Source of the DNA: Desulfonispora thiosulfatigenes DSM 11270
GTDB lineage: Bacteria > Bacillota > Peptococcia > Peptococcales > Desulfonisporaceae
Assembly (NCBI RefSeq): GCF_900176035.1
Contig: NZ_FWWT01000016.1
Coordinates: 142,409 to 206,408 of the forward strand
Reading direction: 5' to 3'
Length of the DNA stretch: 64,000 nucleotides
Below, piece after piece: positions 9,366 to 19,462 of the stretch. The position numbers were made by a program, and so were the translations under genes. The notes beneath the pieces are model-generated. The model did not search any database and was not told the origin of the DNA. It saw nothing but the letters and a program-made list of their open reading frames with translations. Every line of letters begins with the position of its first letter. Position 1 is the stretch's first letter.

Positions 9366-9442
9366 GGTGGGTGTGGCGAAGTGGTTAACGCACCGGATTG
9401 TGGTTCCGGCATTCGTGGGTTCGAGACCCATCACCCACCCCA
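9366..9442 (+). tRNA. tRNA-His(GTG)
   Basis: Extra G-1 (9366) facing C73, as required for histidyl tRNA. Anticodon loop TTGTGGT with GTG. CCA encoded. Confidence 0.94.
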
Positions 9443-9514
9443 TTTATTTTGAATAAAATAAATGGTTTATGGACACAATTTAAGAGTGATTTCAGATTAG
9501 TGGTTATTTAACAA

Positions 9515-9589
9515 TGGGGTATCGCCAAGCGGTAAGGCACGAGACTTTGACTCTCGCATTCGTAGGTTCGAATCCTGCTACCCCAGCCA
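9515..9589 (+). tRNA. tRNA-Gln(TTG)
   Basis: Acceptor TGGGGTA/TACCCCA, anticodon loop CTTTGAC with TTG, CCA encoded. Confidence 0.94.
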
Positions 9590-9596
9590 TTATCTT

Positions 9597-9672
9597 GAGC
9601 CATTAGCTCAGTTGGCAGAGCACCTGACTTTTAATCAGGGTGTCCCGCGTTCGAGTCGCGGATGGCTCACCA
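9597..9672 (+). tRNA. tRNA-Lys(TTT)
   Basis: Acceptor GAGCCAT/ATGGCTC, anticodon loop CTTTTAA with TTT, CCA encoded. Confidence 0.94.
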
Positions 9673-9704
9673 TTTACACATTTCAACATTTTTCAACTTA
9701 ATAT

Positions 9705-9789
9705 GCGGGAGTGGCGGAATTGGCAGACGCACCAGACTTAGGATCTGGCGGTTCGCACCGTGGGGGTTCAAGTCCCTTCTCCCGCACCA
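9705..9789 (+). tRNA. tRNA-Leu(TAG)
   Basis: Class II tRNA with a long variable arm. Acceptor GCGGGAG/CTCCCGC, anticodon loop CTTAGGA with TAG, CCA encoded. Confidence 0.94.
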
Positions 9790-9799
9790 TATTTAAAAT

Positions 9800-9874
9800 G
9801 CGGAAGTGGCTCAGTGGTAGAGCATCGCCTTGCCAAGGCGAGGGTCGCGAGTTCGAATCTCGTCTTCCGCTCCA
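9800..9874 (+). tRNA. tRNA-Gly(GCC)
   Basis: Acceptor GCGGAAG/CTTCCGC, anticodon loop TTGCCAA with GCC, CCA encoded. Last gene of the tRNA operon. Confidence 0.94.
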
Positions 9875-9880
9875 AAAAAA

Positions 9881-9914
9881 AAGATGCGTGCTTTTAAGTA
9901 CGCATCTTTTTTTT
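9881..9914 (+). terminator. Terminator of the tRNA operon
   Basis: AGATGCGTGCTT / AAGTACGCATCT hairpin (one wobble pair) with a TT loop and an eight-T tract. It starts about 8 bp after tRNA-Gly. Confidence 0.9.
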
Positions 9915-10057
9915 GCTTTAAACATTACTTTTATTTGAATATTTTTGTTTTATGTTTTATTATTAGATATGTGTGTATTTAAGGAAATAAGGGTATAATT
10001 GTATAAAAGGTAATTCTATAAATTTACATATATTATTTAATTAAGGGGGAGCATAAT

Positions 10058-11356
10058 ATGAACGTGAGTAGTAAAAAAATAGAGAAAAATCAAGTTGAAT
10101 TAAATATTGAAGTAGATGCAAAAGATTTTGAGGAAGGTTTAAAGTTTGCCTATGAAAAAGTAGCAAAGCAAATTAATATACCTGGATTCCGCAAAGGAAA
10201 AGTTCCACGTAAAATTATTGAGCAAAAATTTGGGGTAGAAGTTTTATTTGAAGATGCAGTAGATTTTGCTATGCCAAAGGCATATGGTAAGGCGATTGAA
10301 GATTTAGAAGAGGACATGAAACCCGTTGGTAAACCTGAAATTGATATAGTTCAATTAGAAAAAGATAAACCGTTTATCTTTACAGCTACATATGATATTA
10401 AACCAGAAGTTAAATTAGATGAATATAAAGGCTTTAAATTAGAAAAGATAGATACTAGTGTAAGTGAAGAAGAAATTGAAAAAGAATTAGAGCTTATTCG
10501 TCAACGTCACTCTCAATTAGAAACATTAGCTGAAGATGAGCCAATTGCAAAAGGAGATTTTACCTTTATTGACTTCGAAGGTAAAAAGGATGGAGTACCT
10601 TTTGAAGGTGGTACTGCAACGGATCATTCTTTAGAAATTGGATCTGGACAATTTATTCCAGGTTTTGAAGAACAATTAATAGGGCTGAAAACAGGAGATG
10701 AAAAAACTATCGAGGTTACTTTCCCGGCAGAATATCATCAAAAAGATTTAGCAGGACAGCCTGTAACATTTGATGTAAAAATAAAATCAGTAAAAAGAAC
10801 TATACTAGCTGATTTAGACGATGAATTTGCAAAAGATGTAAGTGAGTTTGAAACTTTGCAGGAATTAAAAGAAGATTTAAAGAATAAATTAGAAGAACTA
10901 GCACAGAATAAAGCAAGAACTGGTTTAAGAGAACAAGTTGTAAACAAGCTAGTTGAAAACTTAAAAGCAGATATTCCAGATTCAATGATTGAGTCACAAG
11001 TTGACACTTTAATTCAAGATTTTGAATTTCGTTTACGCTCTCAAGGCTTAACACTTGATAAGTACTTAGAATTTACTAAGGATACTATGGATAGCGTTAG
11101 AACAAAATATCAAGAAGAAGCTGTAAAAGCTGTTAAGGAAAGATTAGCGCTTGAGTATATTATTAAAGCTGAAAACCTTGAGCTTGACGAACAAGTAGTT
11201 GAAACAGAATTAGAAAAAGTAGCTAAGGCATATAACGAAGAATTAGAAAAAATCAAAGAAGTTTTAGCTAAGCAAGGTCAATTAGAATCATTCAAACAAA
11301 GCTTATTACTTGAGAAAGCATCTGACCTAGTAATCGACAGCTGCATAATTGAATAG
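10058..11356 (+). CDS. tig: Trigger factor chaperone / peptidyl-prolyl isomerase
   Basis: Ribosome-bound chaperone that shields nascent chains. The 432 residues are typical. The N-terminal ribosome-binding domain has the signature [17 protein letters not shown] (residues about 44-60). The FKBP-type domain follows (about 165-245, [14 protein letters not shown] onward) and then the helical C-terminal domain. ATG 10058 follows AAGGGGGA. It heads a tig-clpP-clpX set with short gaps, the standard order in many bacteria. Confidence 0.96.
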   Translation: MNVSSKKIEKNQVELNIEVDAKDFEEGLKFAYEKVAKQINIPGFRKGKVPRKIIEQKFGVEVLFEDAVDFAMPKAYGKAIEDLEEDMKPVGKPEIDIVQLEKDKPFIFTATYDIKPEVKLDEYKGFKLEKIDTSVSEEEIEKELELIRQRHSQLETLAEDEPIAKGDFTFIDFEGKKDGVPFEGGTATDHSLEIGSGQFIPGFEEQLIGLKTGDEKTIEVTFPAEYHQKDLAGQPVTFDVKIKSVKRTILADLDDEFAKDVSEFETLQELKEDLKNKLEELAQNKARTGLREQVVNKLVENLKADIPDSMIESQVDTLIQDFEFRLRSQGLTLDKYLEFTKDTMDSVRTKYQEEAVKAVKERLALEYIIKAENLELDEQVVETELEKVAKAYNEELEKIKEVLAKQGQLESFKQSLLLEKASDLVIDSCIIE

Positions 11357-11379
11357 TTTTAATAAAGGAGGATTTTAGG

Positions 11380-11976
11380 ATGAGTACGTTAGTTCCTATG
11401 GTTGTTGAACAGACTAACAGAGGAGAAAGGGCTTATGACATTTATTCGCGCCTGTTAAAAGATAGAATTATCTTTATAGGTAGTGCAATTGATGATCATG
11501 TAGCAAATCTAATGATTGCACAATTACTGTTTTTAGAAGCAGAAGATCCTGATAAAGATATCCATGTTTATATAAATAGCCCTGGAGGATCTATTACTGC
11601 TGGTATGGCTATTTTTGATACCATGCAATACATTAAACCTAGTGTTTCAACTATTTGCGTTGGAATGGCTGCAAGTATGGGGGCATTCTTATTAGCGGCA
11701 GGGGAAAAAGGTAAAAGATTTGCTCTTCCTAATAGTGAAATCATGATCCATCAACCACTTGGTGGTACTCAGGGTCAAGCTACAGACATCGAAATACATG
11801 CTAAACGAATTCTTGAAATGAAAGATAAGTTAAACGAGATCTTAGCTGAAAGAACTGGTCAAACAAAAGAGAAGATCGCATCTGATACTGAACGTGATAA
11901 CTTTATGACTGCTGAAGTTGCTAAAGAATATGGAATTGTTGATGAGGTTTTAACACGAAATTCCCTGAAGTCCTAA
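11380..11976 (+). CDS. clpP: ATP-dependent Clp protease proteolytic subunit
   Basis: Serine protease subunit that forms the ClpP tetradecamer and works with ClpX encoded next door. Catalytic Ser99 is in [11 protein letters not shown] and His124 in MIHQPLGG. The 198 residues match the family. A strong AAAGGAGG site precedes ATG 11380. Confidence 0.97.
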   Translation: MSTLVPMVVEQTNRGERAYDIYSRLLKDRIIFIGSAIDDHVANLMIAQLLFLEAEDPDKDIHVYINSPGGSITAGMAIFDTMQYIKPSVSTICVGMAASMGAFLLAAGEKGKRFALPNSEIMIHQPLGGTQGQATDIEIHAKRILEMKDKLNEILAERTGQTKEKIASDTERDNFMTAEVAKEYGIVDEVLTRNSLKS

Positions 11977-11998
11977 AAGGCTAATGAGAGGTGATATG

Positions 11999-13252
11999 AT
12001 GCATAAGTTTGGTGATGAAAAAGGGCAATTAAAATGTTCTTTTTGTGGTAAGGTTCAAGATCAAGTAAAAAAACTTGTTGCAGGTCCTGGCGTTTATATT
12101 TGTGATGAATGTATTGAACTGTGCAATGAGATCATTGAAGAAGAGTTAAGCGAAGAGACAAACTTTGATCTTGGTGATATCCCTAAACCAAAAGAAATTA
12201 AGTCAATTTTAGATCAGTATGTTATAGGTCAAGATAATGCTAAAAAAGCTCTTTCAGTAGCTGTATACAATCATTACAAAAGAGTTAATTTAGGCATGAA
12301 AATAGAAGAGGTAGAATTACAAAAGAGTAATATTTGTTTACTAGGTCCTACAGGAAGTGGTAAAACATTATTAGCTCAAACCTTGGCTAAAATTTTAAAT
12401 GTACCTTTTGCTATTGCTGATGCTACATCACTAACTGAAGCTGGATATGTAGGTGAAGACGTTGAAAATATTCTGCTGAAATTAATTCAAGCAGCTGATT
12501 ATGACGTTGAAAAAGCCGAAAGAGGTATTATCTATATCGATGAAATTGACAAAGTAGCAAGAAAATCTGAAAATCCATCTATTACACGCGATGTTTCTGG
12601 TGAAGGAGTACAACAAGCTTTACTGAAAATTTTAGAAGGTACTGTTGCAAGTGTACCTCCTCAAGGTGGACGTAAACATCCTCATCAAGAATTTATACAG
12701 TTAGATACGACAAATATCTTATTTATTTGTGGTGGAGCATTTGACGGAATAGATAAATTGATTCAAAAAAGAATCAATAAGAAGGTAATGGGTTTTAATG
12801 CTGATGTTAAATCTAAAACTGAAATTAAAATAGGTGAAGTATTAAAAAATATTTTACCAGAAGATTTATTAGGTTTTGGTTTGATTCCTGAGTTCGTAGG
12901 AAGAATACCAGTAGTTGTAACTTTAGATTCCTTAGATGAAGAAGCTCTAATTCAAATTCTTACTGAGCCTAAAAATGCCTTGGTAAAACAATATATCAAA
13001 CTTTTTGAGATAGATAAGGTTGGGCTAGAATTTGATGAAGAAGCTTTACGGAGTATAGCAGCTAAGGCACTTAGTAGGAAAACAGGTGCAAGGGGTCTAA
13101 GGGCAATTGTAGAAGATATTATCATGGATGTAATGTATGAAATTCCATCTAGGGATGATGTTAGCAAAGTAATTGTTACTAAAGAAGTAATTGAGGATAA
13201 AGCAGAGCCAAAATTAATTAAAGCTGAATCCAAGGATATTGAAAGCGCCTAA
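11999..13252 (+). CDS. clpX: Clp protease ATP-binding subunit ClpX
   Basis: AAA+ unfoldase that feeds substrates to ClpP. The N-terminal zinc domain has CSFCGK and CDECIELC. Walker A is GPTGSGKT, Walker [12 protein letters not shown], and the pore and sensor regions are intact ([17 protein letters not shown]). ATG 11999 is preferred because GAGG at 11988-11991 is then seven bases upstream. In-frame ATGs at 11996 and 11984 are less well placed. About 417 residues, as expected. A bidirectional terminator follows. Confidence 0.96.
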   Translation: MHKFGDEKGQLKCSFCGKVQDQVKKLVAGPGVYICDECIELCNEIIEEELSEETNFDLGDIPKPKEIKSILDQYVIGQDNAKKALSVAVYNHYKRVNLGMKIEEVELQKSNICLLGPTGSGKTLLAQTLAKILNVPFAIADATSLTEAGYVGEDVENILLKLIQAADYDVEKAERGIIYIDEIDKVARKSENPSITRDVSGEGVQQALLKILEGTVASVPPQGGRKHPHQEFIQLDTTNILFICGGAFDGIDKLIQKRINKKVMGFNADVKSKTEIKIGEVLKNILPEDLLGFGLIPEFVGRIPVVVTLDSLDEEALIQILTEPKNALVKQYIKLFEIDKVGLEFDEEALRSIAAKALSRKTGARGLRAIVEDIIMDVMYEIPSRDDVSKVIVTKEVIEDKAEPKLIKAESKDIESA

Positions 13253-13273
13253 AAACCTTGAAGCAAAATAAAA

Positions 13274-13325
13274 GATACCCTATAGAATAGATGAAAAGCA
13301 AAAATCTATCTATAGGGTATTTTCA
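13274..13325. terminator. Bidirectional terminator between clpX and the SASP gene
   Basis: ATACCCTATAG (13275-13285) pairs with CTATAGGGTAT (13310-13320), extended by ATAGAT/ATCTAT inside, with A-rich and T-rich flanks. It serves convergent genes. Confidence 0.85.
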
Positions 13326-13332
13326 TGTTAAG

Positions 13333-13509
13333 TTAGTTATTTTGTTGATTTAGAGAGCGGTTTGCAATATCAATTGCTTTTTGAACCATAAGTCCACAAT
13401 TTCTGGAGGATACATCTCCCCATCCATCATTTTTTACAGTATCATAAACCCCGAGTTCTTTAGCTATTTCATATTTTAATTGATCAGACATAACGCCTTT
13501 ATTAGCCAT
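13333..13509 (-). CDS. Small acid-soluble spore protein, alpha/beta type
   Basis: A 58-residue protein on the minus strand, too short for many gene finders. It reads MANKGVMSDQLKYEIAKELG and then contains GWGDVSSRNCGLMVQKAI, the two conserved SASP segments. These proteins coat DNA in the dormant spore, protect it from UV and heat, and are later degraded by the Gpr protease. The start follows a TTGGGGG-type ribosome binding site. It lies alone, convergent with clpX and divergent from lonB, fitting a separate late forespore promoter. This is direct evidence that the organism is a spore former. Confidence 0.9.
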   Translation of the reverse strand: MANKGVMSDQLKYEIAKELGVYDTVKNDGWGDVSSRNCGLMVQKAIDIANRSLNQQNN

Positions 13510-13686
13510 AAGAAAACCCCCAATTTATTTTTATCAACTAATTTTAATAAACTAACTTATTTTAATTTTCCCAAAACACTTATAATTTATTTATTAAATT
13601 AATTGGTAAAAACCCTAATAAAAACTAGATATAAGGAACATAATAAACGTAGTAGTTTATATCATGAGTTTGAAAGGGGTACTTTT

Positions 13687-15360
13687 ATGCTTGGAGGAAG
13701 CTTGGGTGGAATCTTAGGTTTTGTGCAAATATTTTTTGCTATTGTTATTGGGCTTTATTTCTGGAATCTTTTAAAAAATCAACAAGGAACTAAAGTAGCT
13801 GTGCAGAAGGAATCAAGACTAGAATTAGAAAAGTTAAGGAAAATGAGATCAATTAAGCTAACAGAGCCATTAACCTCAAAAACTAGGCCAAAAGAGTTTA
13901 CTGACATAATTGGTCAAGGTGAAGGTGTTAAGGCGTTACAAGCAGCTTTATGTGGTCCTAACCCACAACATGTTATTATCTATGGGTCGCCAGGTGTAGG
14001 TAAGACGGCAGCAGCTCGTTTAGTGTTAGAAGCAGCTAAAAAGAGTAAGTTATCACCATTTAAAGAAAATGCTAAGTTTATTGAGGTAGATGGAGCTACT
14101 GCTCGCTTTGATGAACGAGGAATTGCTGATCCTTTGATTGGGTCTGTGCATGATCCAATTTATCAGGGTGCAGGAGCTATGGGTATGGCTGGAATACCTC
14201 AGCCAAAAACTGGAGCAGTTACAAAGGCGCATGGAGGTATATTATTTATTGATGAAATTGGAGAACTTCATCCTATTCAAATAAATAAATTATTAAAGGT
14301 TTTAGAAGATCGTAAGGTTATTTTAGAAAGTGCTTACTATAGTTCCGAGGATTCTAATATCCCTAGTTATATTCATGATATTTTCCAAAATGGACTTCCA
14401 GCAGATTTCCGCTTAGTCGCTGCGACTACAAGAAGCCCAAGAGAAATTCCTGCAGCTATAAGATCTCGATGTTTGGAAATATTCTTTAGAGGACTTTTAC
14501 CAGAAGAAATAGCAACAATTGCTACAAATACTGCTAAAAATGTTAACTTTACAGTAGAAGAGGATGCTTTAGAAGTAATTAAAGCTTATTGCACTAATGG
14601 CAGGGAAGCAGTTAATATGGTGCAAATTGCAGTAGGACTAGGTTTAGGTGAAAATCGAGAAGTAATAACTAAAGCAGATATTCAATGGGTTGTAAATAGT
14701 GGTCAATATTCTCCAAGACCAGATAAAAAAATAGCAGCAAAACCACAAGTAGGATTAGTAAATGGTCTTGCAGTTTATGGATCAAACATGGGAATGTTAA
14801 ATGAAATAGAAGTAAGTGTTATAAAAAACAAGGTAGCAGGCAAAGTAATTGTGACAGGCATAGTAGAAGAAGAAGAACTTAGTGGTGTAGGCGGTCAAAA
14901 AATCAGAAGAAAAAGTATGGCCAAAAGTTCTGTGGAAAACGTGTTAACGGTTTTAAGAAGAGTTTTAGATATAGATACTAGTGGCTATGATATCCATGTT
15001 AATTTCCCTGGTGGTGTGCCAACTGACGGGCCTTCCGCAGGAATTGCAATAGCAACGGCTATTTATTCTGCTATAAAGAATATCCCCATTGATAACAAGG
15101 TAGCCATGACTGGTGAAGTTTCCTTAAGAGGAAGTGTAAAACCGATTGGTGGAGTAATTGCTAAGGTTGATGGAGCAAGACAAGCAGGAGCAGAAGTAGT
15201 TATAATACCTAAAGATAACTGGCAGGAAATGTTCAGTAAGGTTGAGGGTGTAAAAGTAATTCCCGTAGATACTTTAGAGGAAGTTTTGGAATTAGCATTA
15301 GTTAAAAATGAAGCAATAAACAAAGTATATAATCCTACAAATGTTGTATTATCAAGCTAA
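13687..15360 (+). CDS. lonB: ATP-dependent protease LonB (sporulation type)
   Basis: Membrane-anchored Lon paralog of 557 residues. One N-terminal transmembrane helix (residues about 8-28, FVQIFFAIVIGLYFWNLL) replaces the usual Lon substrate domain. The AAA+ domain has Walker A GSPGVGKTAA and Walker B ILFIDEIGEL. The protease domain has catalytic Ser in GPSAGIAIAT and Lys in GVIAKVDGARQAG. ATG 13687 follows GAAAGGGG; the open frame extends upstream without a good start. In Bacillus lonB lies between clpX and lonA and is forespore-expressed; the same order here, beside a SASP gene, supports that role. Confidence 0.93.
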   Translation: MLGGSLGGILGFVQIFFAIVIGLYFWNLLKNQQGTKVAVQKESRLELEKLRKMRSIKLTEPLTSKTRPKEFTDIIGQGEGVKALQAALCGPNPQHVIIYGSPGVGKTAAARLVLEAAKKSKLSPFKENAKFIEVDGATARFDERGIADPLIGSVHDPIYQGAGAMGMAGIPQPKTGAVTKAHGGILFIDEIGELHPIQINKLLKVLEDRKVILESAYYSSEDSNIPSYIHDIFQNGLPADFRLVAATTRSPREIPAAIRSRCLEIFFRGLLPEEIATIATNTAKNVNFTVEEDALEVIKAYCTNGREAVNMVQIAVGLGLGENREVITKADIQWVVNSGQYSPRPDKKIAAKPQVGLVNGLAVYGSNMGMLNEIEVSVIKNKVAGKVIVTGIVEEEELSGVGGQKIRRKSMAKSSVENVLTVLRRVLDIDTSGYDIHVNFPGGVPTDGPSAGIAIATAIYSAIKNIPIDNKVAMTGEVSLRGSVKPIGGVIAKVDGARQAGAEVVIIPKDNWQEMFSKVEGVKVIPVDTLEEVLELALVKNEAINKVYNPTNVVLSS

Positions 15361-15367
15361 AGTTTAA

Positions 15368-15394
15368 AGGAGATGAACTATCAGTTTATCTCCT
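15368..15394 (+). other. Stem-loop after lonB
   Basis: AGGAGATGAACT (15368-15379) pairs with AGTTTATCTCCT (15383-15394) with one wobble and a three-base loop. There is no long T tract, so it may be an RNA-stabilising or weak terminator structure. Confidence 0.5.
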
Positions 15395-15537
15395 AAATAT
15401 TCTAAGAAGAAACGACAAAATTCATCAACTTCTTTTAAATTAGTATTTATTAGCAGGAAGTACTGTTTTAAGGTAGAATATAAACAAATGAATTTTGTAT
15501 AGCATTATTAGCTATGGATTATCCTGGAGGTGGAGTA

Positions 15538-17863
15538 ATGGTCCAAAAATATATTAGAGAATTGCCACTATTACCTTTACGTGGTTTATTGGTCTTCCCA
15601 TATATGGTAATAAATCTAGATGTGGGAAGAGAAAAGTCAATAAAGGCTATAGAGGAAGCCATGATAAAGGACAAACATATCTTTTTAGCAAGTCAAAAGG
15701 AAGCGGCTATTGACGATCCTGAAGAAGAAGATATTTATTCAATAGGAACGATAGCTGAAATAAAACATACGATTAAGTTACATGGTGGGACGCTACGAGT
15801 ATTAGTTGAAGGAATTGGTAGGGGAGAAATTACTCAATATATAGATGATGGTAGTGAAAGGTATATAAAGGCAGAAATTAAAGAGTTTATAGACGAAGAA
15901 GTACAAGATGAAGAAATAGAAGCTATTGTGAGGAGTATAATTTTTCATTTTGAAAGATACATAAAGCTAAGTAAACAATTACCACTAGAAAGTTTAGTGG
16001 GGGTTATATCTTTAGAGGAACCTGGAAGATTAGCTGATGTAGTAGCTTCTCATATGTTATTAAAAATAGAAGAAAAACAAAAGATTATGGAAGCTGTTAA
16101 TTTAAAAGACCGTTTAGAAATAATTTATGGCTATTTACTTAAAGAGTTAGAAATATTAGAATTAGAAAACAAGATAAGTGCACGTGTGCGCAATCAAATG
16201 GATAAAACTCAACGGGAATATTATTTAAAAGAACAAATAAAGGCTATTAATCAAGAATTAGGCGATAAAGATGATCGCACCGCTGAAGTTGAGGAGTATA
16301 GAGAAAAAATAGAAGAAGCTAATTTACCTGAAGAAGTCGAGACTAAGGTTTTAAAAGAAGTAACTAAATTAGAAAAAATGCCTCCAATGGTTGCTGAAGC
16401 CACAGTTGTACGTAATTATTTGGATTGGATTTTTGGATTTACCTTGGAATGAAATAACAGAGGATAGTTTAGATATTGATAAAGCAGAAGAGATACTTAA
16501 TGAAGATCATTATGGTCTTGCAAATCCTAAGGAGAGGATTTTAGAATTTTTAGCTGTACGAAAACTAGTAAATAAAATTCAAGGTCCAATAATTTGTTTA
16601 GTAGGTCCACCAGGGGTAGGGAAAACATCTTTAGCAAAGTCTATGGCTCGCTCATTAGGTAGGAAGTTTGTGCGTATTTCCTTAGGTGGGGTTAGAGATG
16701 AAGCAGAAATAAGGGGTCATAGAAGGACATATGTTGGGGCTATGCCAGGCAGAATTATTCAAGGCATGAAAAATGCTGGGACTAAAAATCCTATATTTTT
16801 ATTAGATGAAATAGATAAAATGAGCATGGATTTTAGAGGAGATCCATCAGCAGCTTTATTAGAAGTTTTAGATCCTGAACAAAACACAACATTTAGTGAT
16901 CATTATATTGAAATTCCTTTTGATTTATCTGATGTTATGTTTATTACTACTGCAAATGTTATACATAACATACCTAGGCCGTTATTAGATAGAATGGAAG
17001 TTATCAGGATACCGGGTTACACTGAAGAAGAAAAGGTAAACATTGCTGAAAAATATCTTGTACCTAGACAGTTGGAAAAGCATGGTTTAGATAATGAAAT
17101 GTGTAATATTTCTAAACAAACTTTACTTCAAATTGTTAGAACTTATACACGTGAATCAGGTGTTCGTAATTTAGAACGTGAGATTGCAAATATTTGTCGC
17201 AAAGTAGCAAAGGTAATAGTTAAAGATATGGATAAAAAGGTTAAAGTCACCGTTAAAAACCTTAATAAATATTTAGGAATCCCACGTTTTCATTATGGGA
17301 CTACTGAAAAGGATAATGAAGTTGGGGTAGCTACAGGATTAGCCTGGACAGAAGTAGGAGGAGATATCCTGCAGATAGAGGTATCCTTACTAGCTGGTAA
17401 AGGTAAGCTCCTTTTAACTGGTAAGCTTGGAGAAGTAATGAAGGAATCAGCACAAGCAGGTTTTAGTTATATTAGAAGTATTGCAGAAAAGTTAAAAATA
17501 GAAACTGATTTTCACGAAAAATATGATATTCATATCCATGTTCCTGAAGGAGCAATTCCTAAGGATGGACCATCTGCAGGGATTACGATGGCTACAGCAT
17601 TAGCTTCAGCACTAAGTAAGAAAAAAATTAAAAAAGATGTTGCTATGACAGGTGAAATTACTTTAAGAGGAAGAGTTTTACCAGTTGGAGGGATAAAAGA
17701 AAAAGTGCTAGCTGCTCATAGGGCTGGAAGCAAGATTATTATTATACCTAAGGAAAATGAAAAGGATTTAGAAGATATCCCAATGAATGTAAGAAAACAA
17801 TTAGAATTTGTTTTAGCAGAACATTTAGATGAAGTTTTGGAGAAAGCATTAGTGGAGGAGTAA
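15538..17863 (+). pseudogene. lon: ATP-dependent protease La (LonA), split by a one-base frameshift
   Basis: Full-length Lon (about 775 residues) read in two frames. Residues from ATG 15538 (RBS GGAGGTGG) run in frame to 16452 and cover the substrate-binding domain and coiled coil. The rest, from about 16430 to 17863, is in the next frame and carries Walker A GPPGVGKT, Walker [11 protein letters not shown], catalytic Ser in [10 protein letters not shown] and Lys in [14 protein letters not shown]. The break is at a run of five T (16430-16434). With four T the family sequence NYLDWILDLPWNE is restored. Both halves look otherwise intact and selected, so a sequencing error or very recent mutation is more likely than decay. 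Lon degrades misfolded and regulatory proteins. Confidence 0.92.
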
Positions 17864-17865
17864 AA

Positions 17866-18456
17866 TTGATTATTAAAAGTGCAGAATTTATTATAAGTGC
17901 AGTAAGTGCCAAACAATATCCTGAAGAAGGCTTGCCAGAAATCGCATTAGCAGGAAGATCTAATGTGGGCAAATCTTCTTTAATTAATAAAATAATAAAT
18001 AGAAAAAATTTAGCTAGGACAAGTAGCCAACCTGGTAAGACTCAAACTTTAAATTATTATAAAATTAACGAAGAATTTTATTTTGTTGATTTACCTGGAT
18101 ATGGATTTGCTAAAGTGTCTAAGGAATTAAGAAATAAGTGGGCTGAATTTATAGAAGATTATTTATCTAAAAGAGAAGTGTTGCAAGGCGTTATACATAT
18201 AATTGATGTGCGTCATCCGCCTACAGGTGAAGATTGCATGATGTATGATTGGCTTACACATTTTAAATTGCCTACATTAGTAGTAGCTACAAAAGCAGAT
18301 AAGATTTCAAGAGGTCAATGGCAAAAACATATTAAAGAAATTAAGGTTAAAATGAAGTTACCAGCAAGTCAGCAGCTAGTGTTATTTTCAAAAGAAACAG
18401 GTCAAGGATTACCTGAAATAACTAAATGGATAGAAGATGTAAAAAAGGATGCATAG
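17866..18456 (+). CDS. engB: Ribosome biogenesis GTP-binding protein EngB/YsxC
   Basis: TRAFAC GTPase needed for assembly of the large ribosomal subunit. G1 is GRSNVGKSSL, G2 region TSSQPGKTQT, G3 DLPGYGFA, G4 TKAD. The 196 residues match the family. It starts at TTG 17866 right after lon, with GAGGAG inside the lon end serving as ribosome binding site. The lon-ysxC order is the same as in Bacillus, so co-transcription is likely. Confidence 0.95.
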   Translation: MIIKSAEFIISAVSAKQYPEEGLPEIALAGRSNVGKSSLINKIINRKNLARTSSQPGKTQTLNYYKINEEFYFVDLPGYGFAKVSKELRNKWAEFIEDYLSKREVLQGVIHIIDVRHPPTGEDCMMYDWLTHFKLPTLVVATKADKISRGQWQKHIKEIKVKMKLPASQQLVLFSKETGQGLPEITKWIEDVKKDA

Positions 18457-18471
18457 GCATCCTTTTTTTTT
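18445..18471 (+). terminator. Terminator overlapping the engB stop
   Basis: AAGGATGC / GCATCCTT stem with a long T tract. The engB stop codon sits in the loop. Confidence 0.88.
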
Positions 18472-18482
18472 GTGAACTTTTA

Positions 18483-18785
18483 TCAGGGAGATGTAAATAA
18501 AATAAGTATTCCATTGCCAATTACATATAAACCAGCTACAAAAGGAGCTAGGATAAATAAAATATTATACATTCTACGTCCCCAAGTAGGACCAAACTTA
18601 TTTACCATAAACTCTCGTTTATTAGATTTGGTATTATTCTTTTCAGCTGAACGGAGTCCCATAAGATTATGAATAGAAAGATAAATAGCTATAAACCCAA
18701 GATAAATAATTTTATAAGGAACTGTCAGTGGGAGTATTAGCCACCCCACTACTAAAACAAGATAAATGATTTGACTAGGACGCAT
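18483..18785 (-). CDS. Small membrane protein of unknown function
   Basis: A 100-residue minus-strand protein with about three hydrophobic helices: residues 6-20 and 24-40, then a basic stretch with SNKRE and GPTWGRR, then 73-95. I do not recognise the family. The reading frame is supported by an AAAGGTGG ribosome binding site seven bases before ATG 18785 and by regular positive charges at helix ends. It is convergent with engB and followed, on its own strand, by the engB terminator hairpin. Confidence 0.65.
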   Translation of the reverse strand: MRPSQIIYLVLVVGWLILPLTVPYKIIYLGFIAIYLSIHNLMGLRSAEKNNTKSNKREFMVNKFGPTWGRRMYNILFILAPFVAGLYVIGNGILILFTSP

Positions 18786-18900
18786 GATTAATCCACCTTT
18801 CTATAGTTGTTAATGAAATAGTATCAAATTTAGTAAGAAAAATATAGACGAATTAATTACATATTTAAAAACTTAGATTAAAATCTTTTGAAAAATGCTA

Positions 18901-19062
18901 TTAATTATCCTTTCTAGATCCTCTAAGATAGCTGAGATTATCCTCTTTTTTTCCTATATATTTTTTCCCGGATTTCAATAAATATGATTGCAACTTTGTT
19001 TTTACTATAAGCAAGAAAACTGTAAATATGATTACATAAATTGTAATAAGCAGATTATCCAT
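18901..19062 (-). CDS. Small single-helix membrane protein, hypothetical
   Basis: A 53-residue minus-strand protein: one transmembrane helix (residues about 4-23, LLITIYVIIFTVFLLIV) followed by a lysine-rich cytoplasmic tail (KSGKKYIGKKED). The start is chosen at 19062 because AAAAGGGGTGG lies just upstream; the longer open frame to 19182 has no such site. Function unknown. It could form an operon with the 100-residue membrane protein 115 bp downstream on the same strand. Confidence 0.5.
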   Translation of the reverse strand: MDNLLITIYVIIFTVFLLIVKTKLQSYLLKSGKKYIGKKEDNLSYLRGSRKDN

Positions 19063-19444
19063 AAACCCACCCCTTTTATACACGATATGCAAATTTCGTA
19101 AAAAATCCCAACTTAGCATGAATAATTTTGTAATTAATGGCATAAGTTGTACAATATCCCGAGAAAAACATGTCGAACCCATGATGTATACACATAATTA
19201 CATTAATTTAAAATATACTTAAAAGTGTCTTTTTTCGACAAAATAGTAATGATTTATCTAAAATGTAAATTAATAAATAGTTAAATTCCGAGGATGAATT
19301 ACTCAAAATGTATTTTTAGTAAATAAAAGGAGGTGGATGGTGGCGAAAGATAAGGGAATTTTACGGAATTAAAAAACAGGGAAAATAAATGAAAAAAAGA
19401 ATACCTTGTAAAGAAAAATAAAGTTGCGGAGTTTAAAATATGAC
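19063..19444. other. Gene-poor AT-rich stretch with a strong orphan ribosome binding site
   Basis: No convincing long gene. AAAGGAGGTGG at 19327-19336 directly precedes ATG 19337, which opens only an 11-codon frame ending at TAA 19370-19372. The same phase is stopped again at 19409 before the large orphan gene begins. It may be a leader peptide or the ruined start of the downstream gene. Confidence 0.4.
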
Positions 19445-19462
19445 ATGAAGGGAAGTTCTAGC

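Noticed and set aside
8994-9443. 149-codon minus-strand ORF
   Set aside because: It lies across the tRNA-Pro, -Gly, -Arg and -His genes; its protein is the typical antisense tRNA artefact (GWVMGLEPTNAG).
9711-9938. 75-codon + strand ORF starting MAELADAPDLGSGG
   Set aside because: This is translated tRNA-Leu plus tRNA-Gly sequence, a known spurious ORF.
10738-11054. Minus-strand ORFs inside tig
   Set aside because: They are shadows of the trigger factor gene, with no ribosome binding site and low-complexity composition.
13333-13509. Non-coding gap between clpX and lonB
   Set aside because: It encodes a full SASP with both family segments, so it is annotated as a gene.
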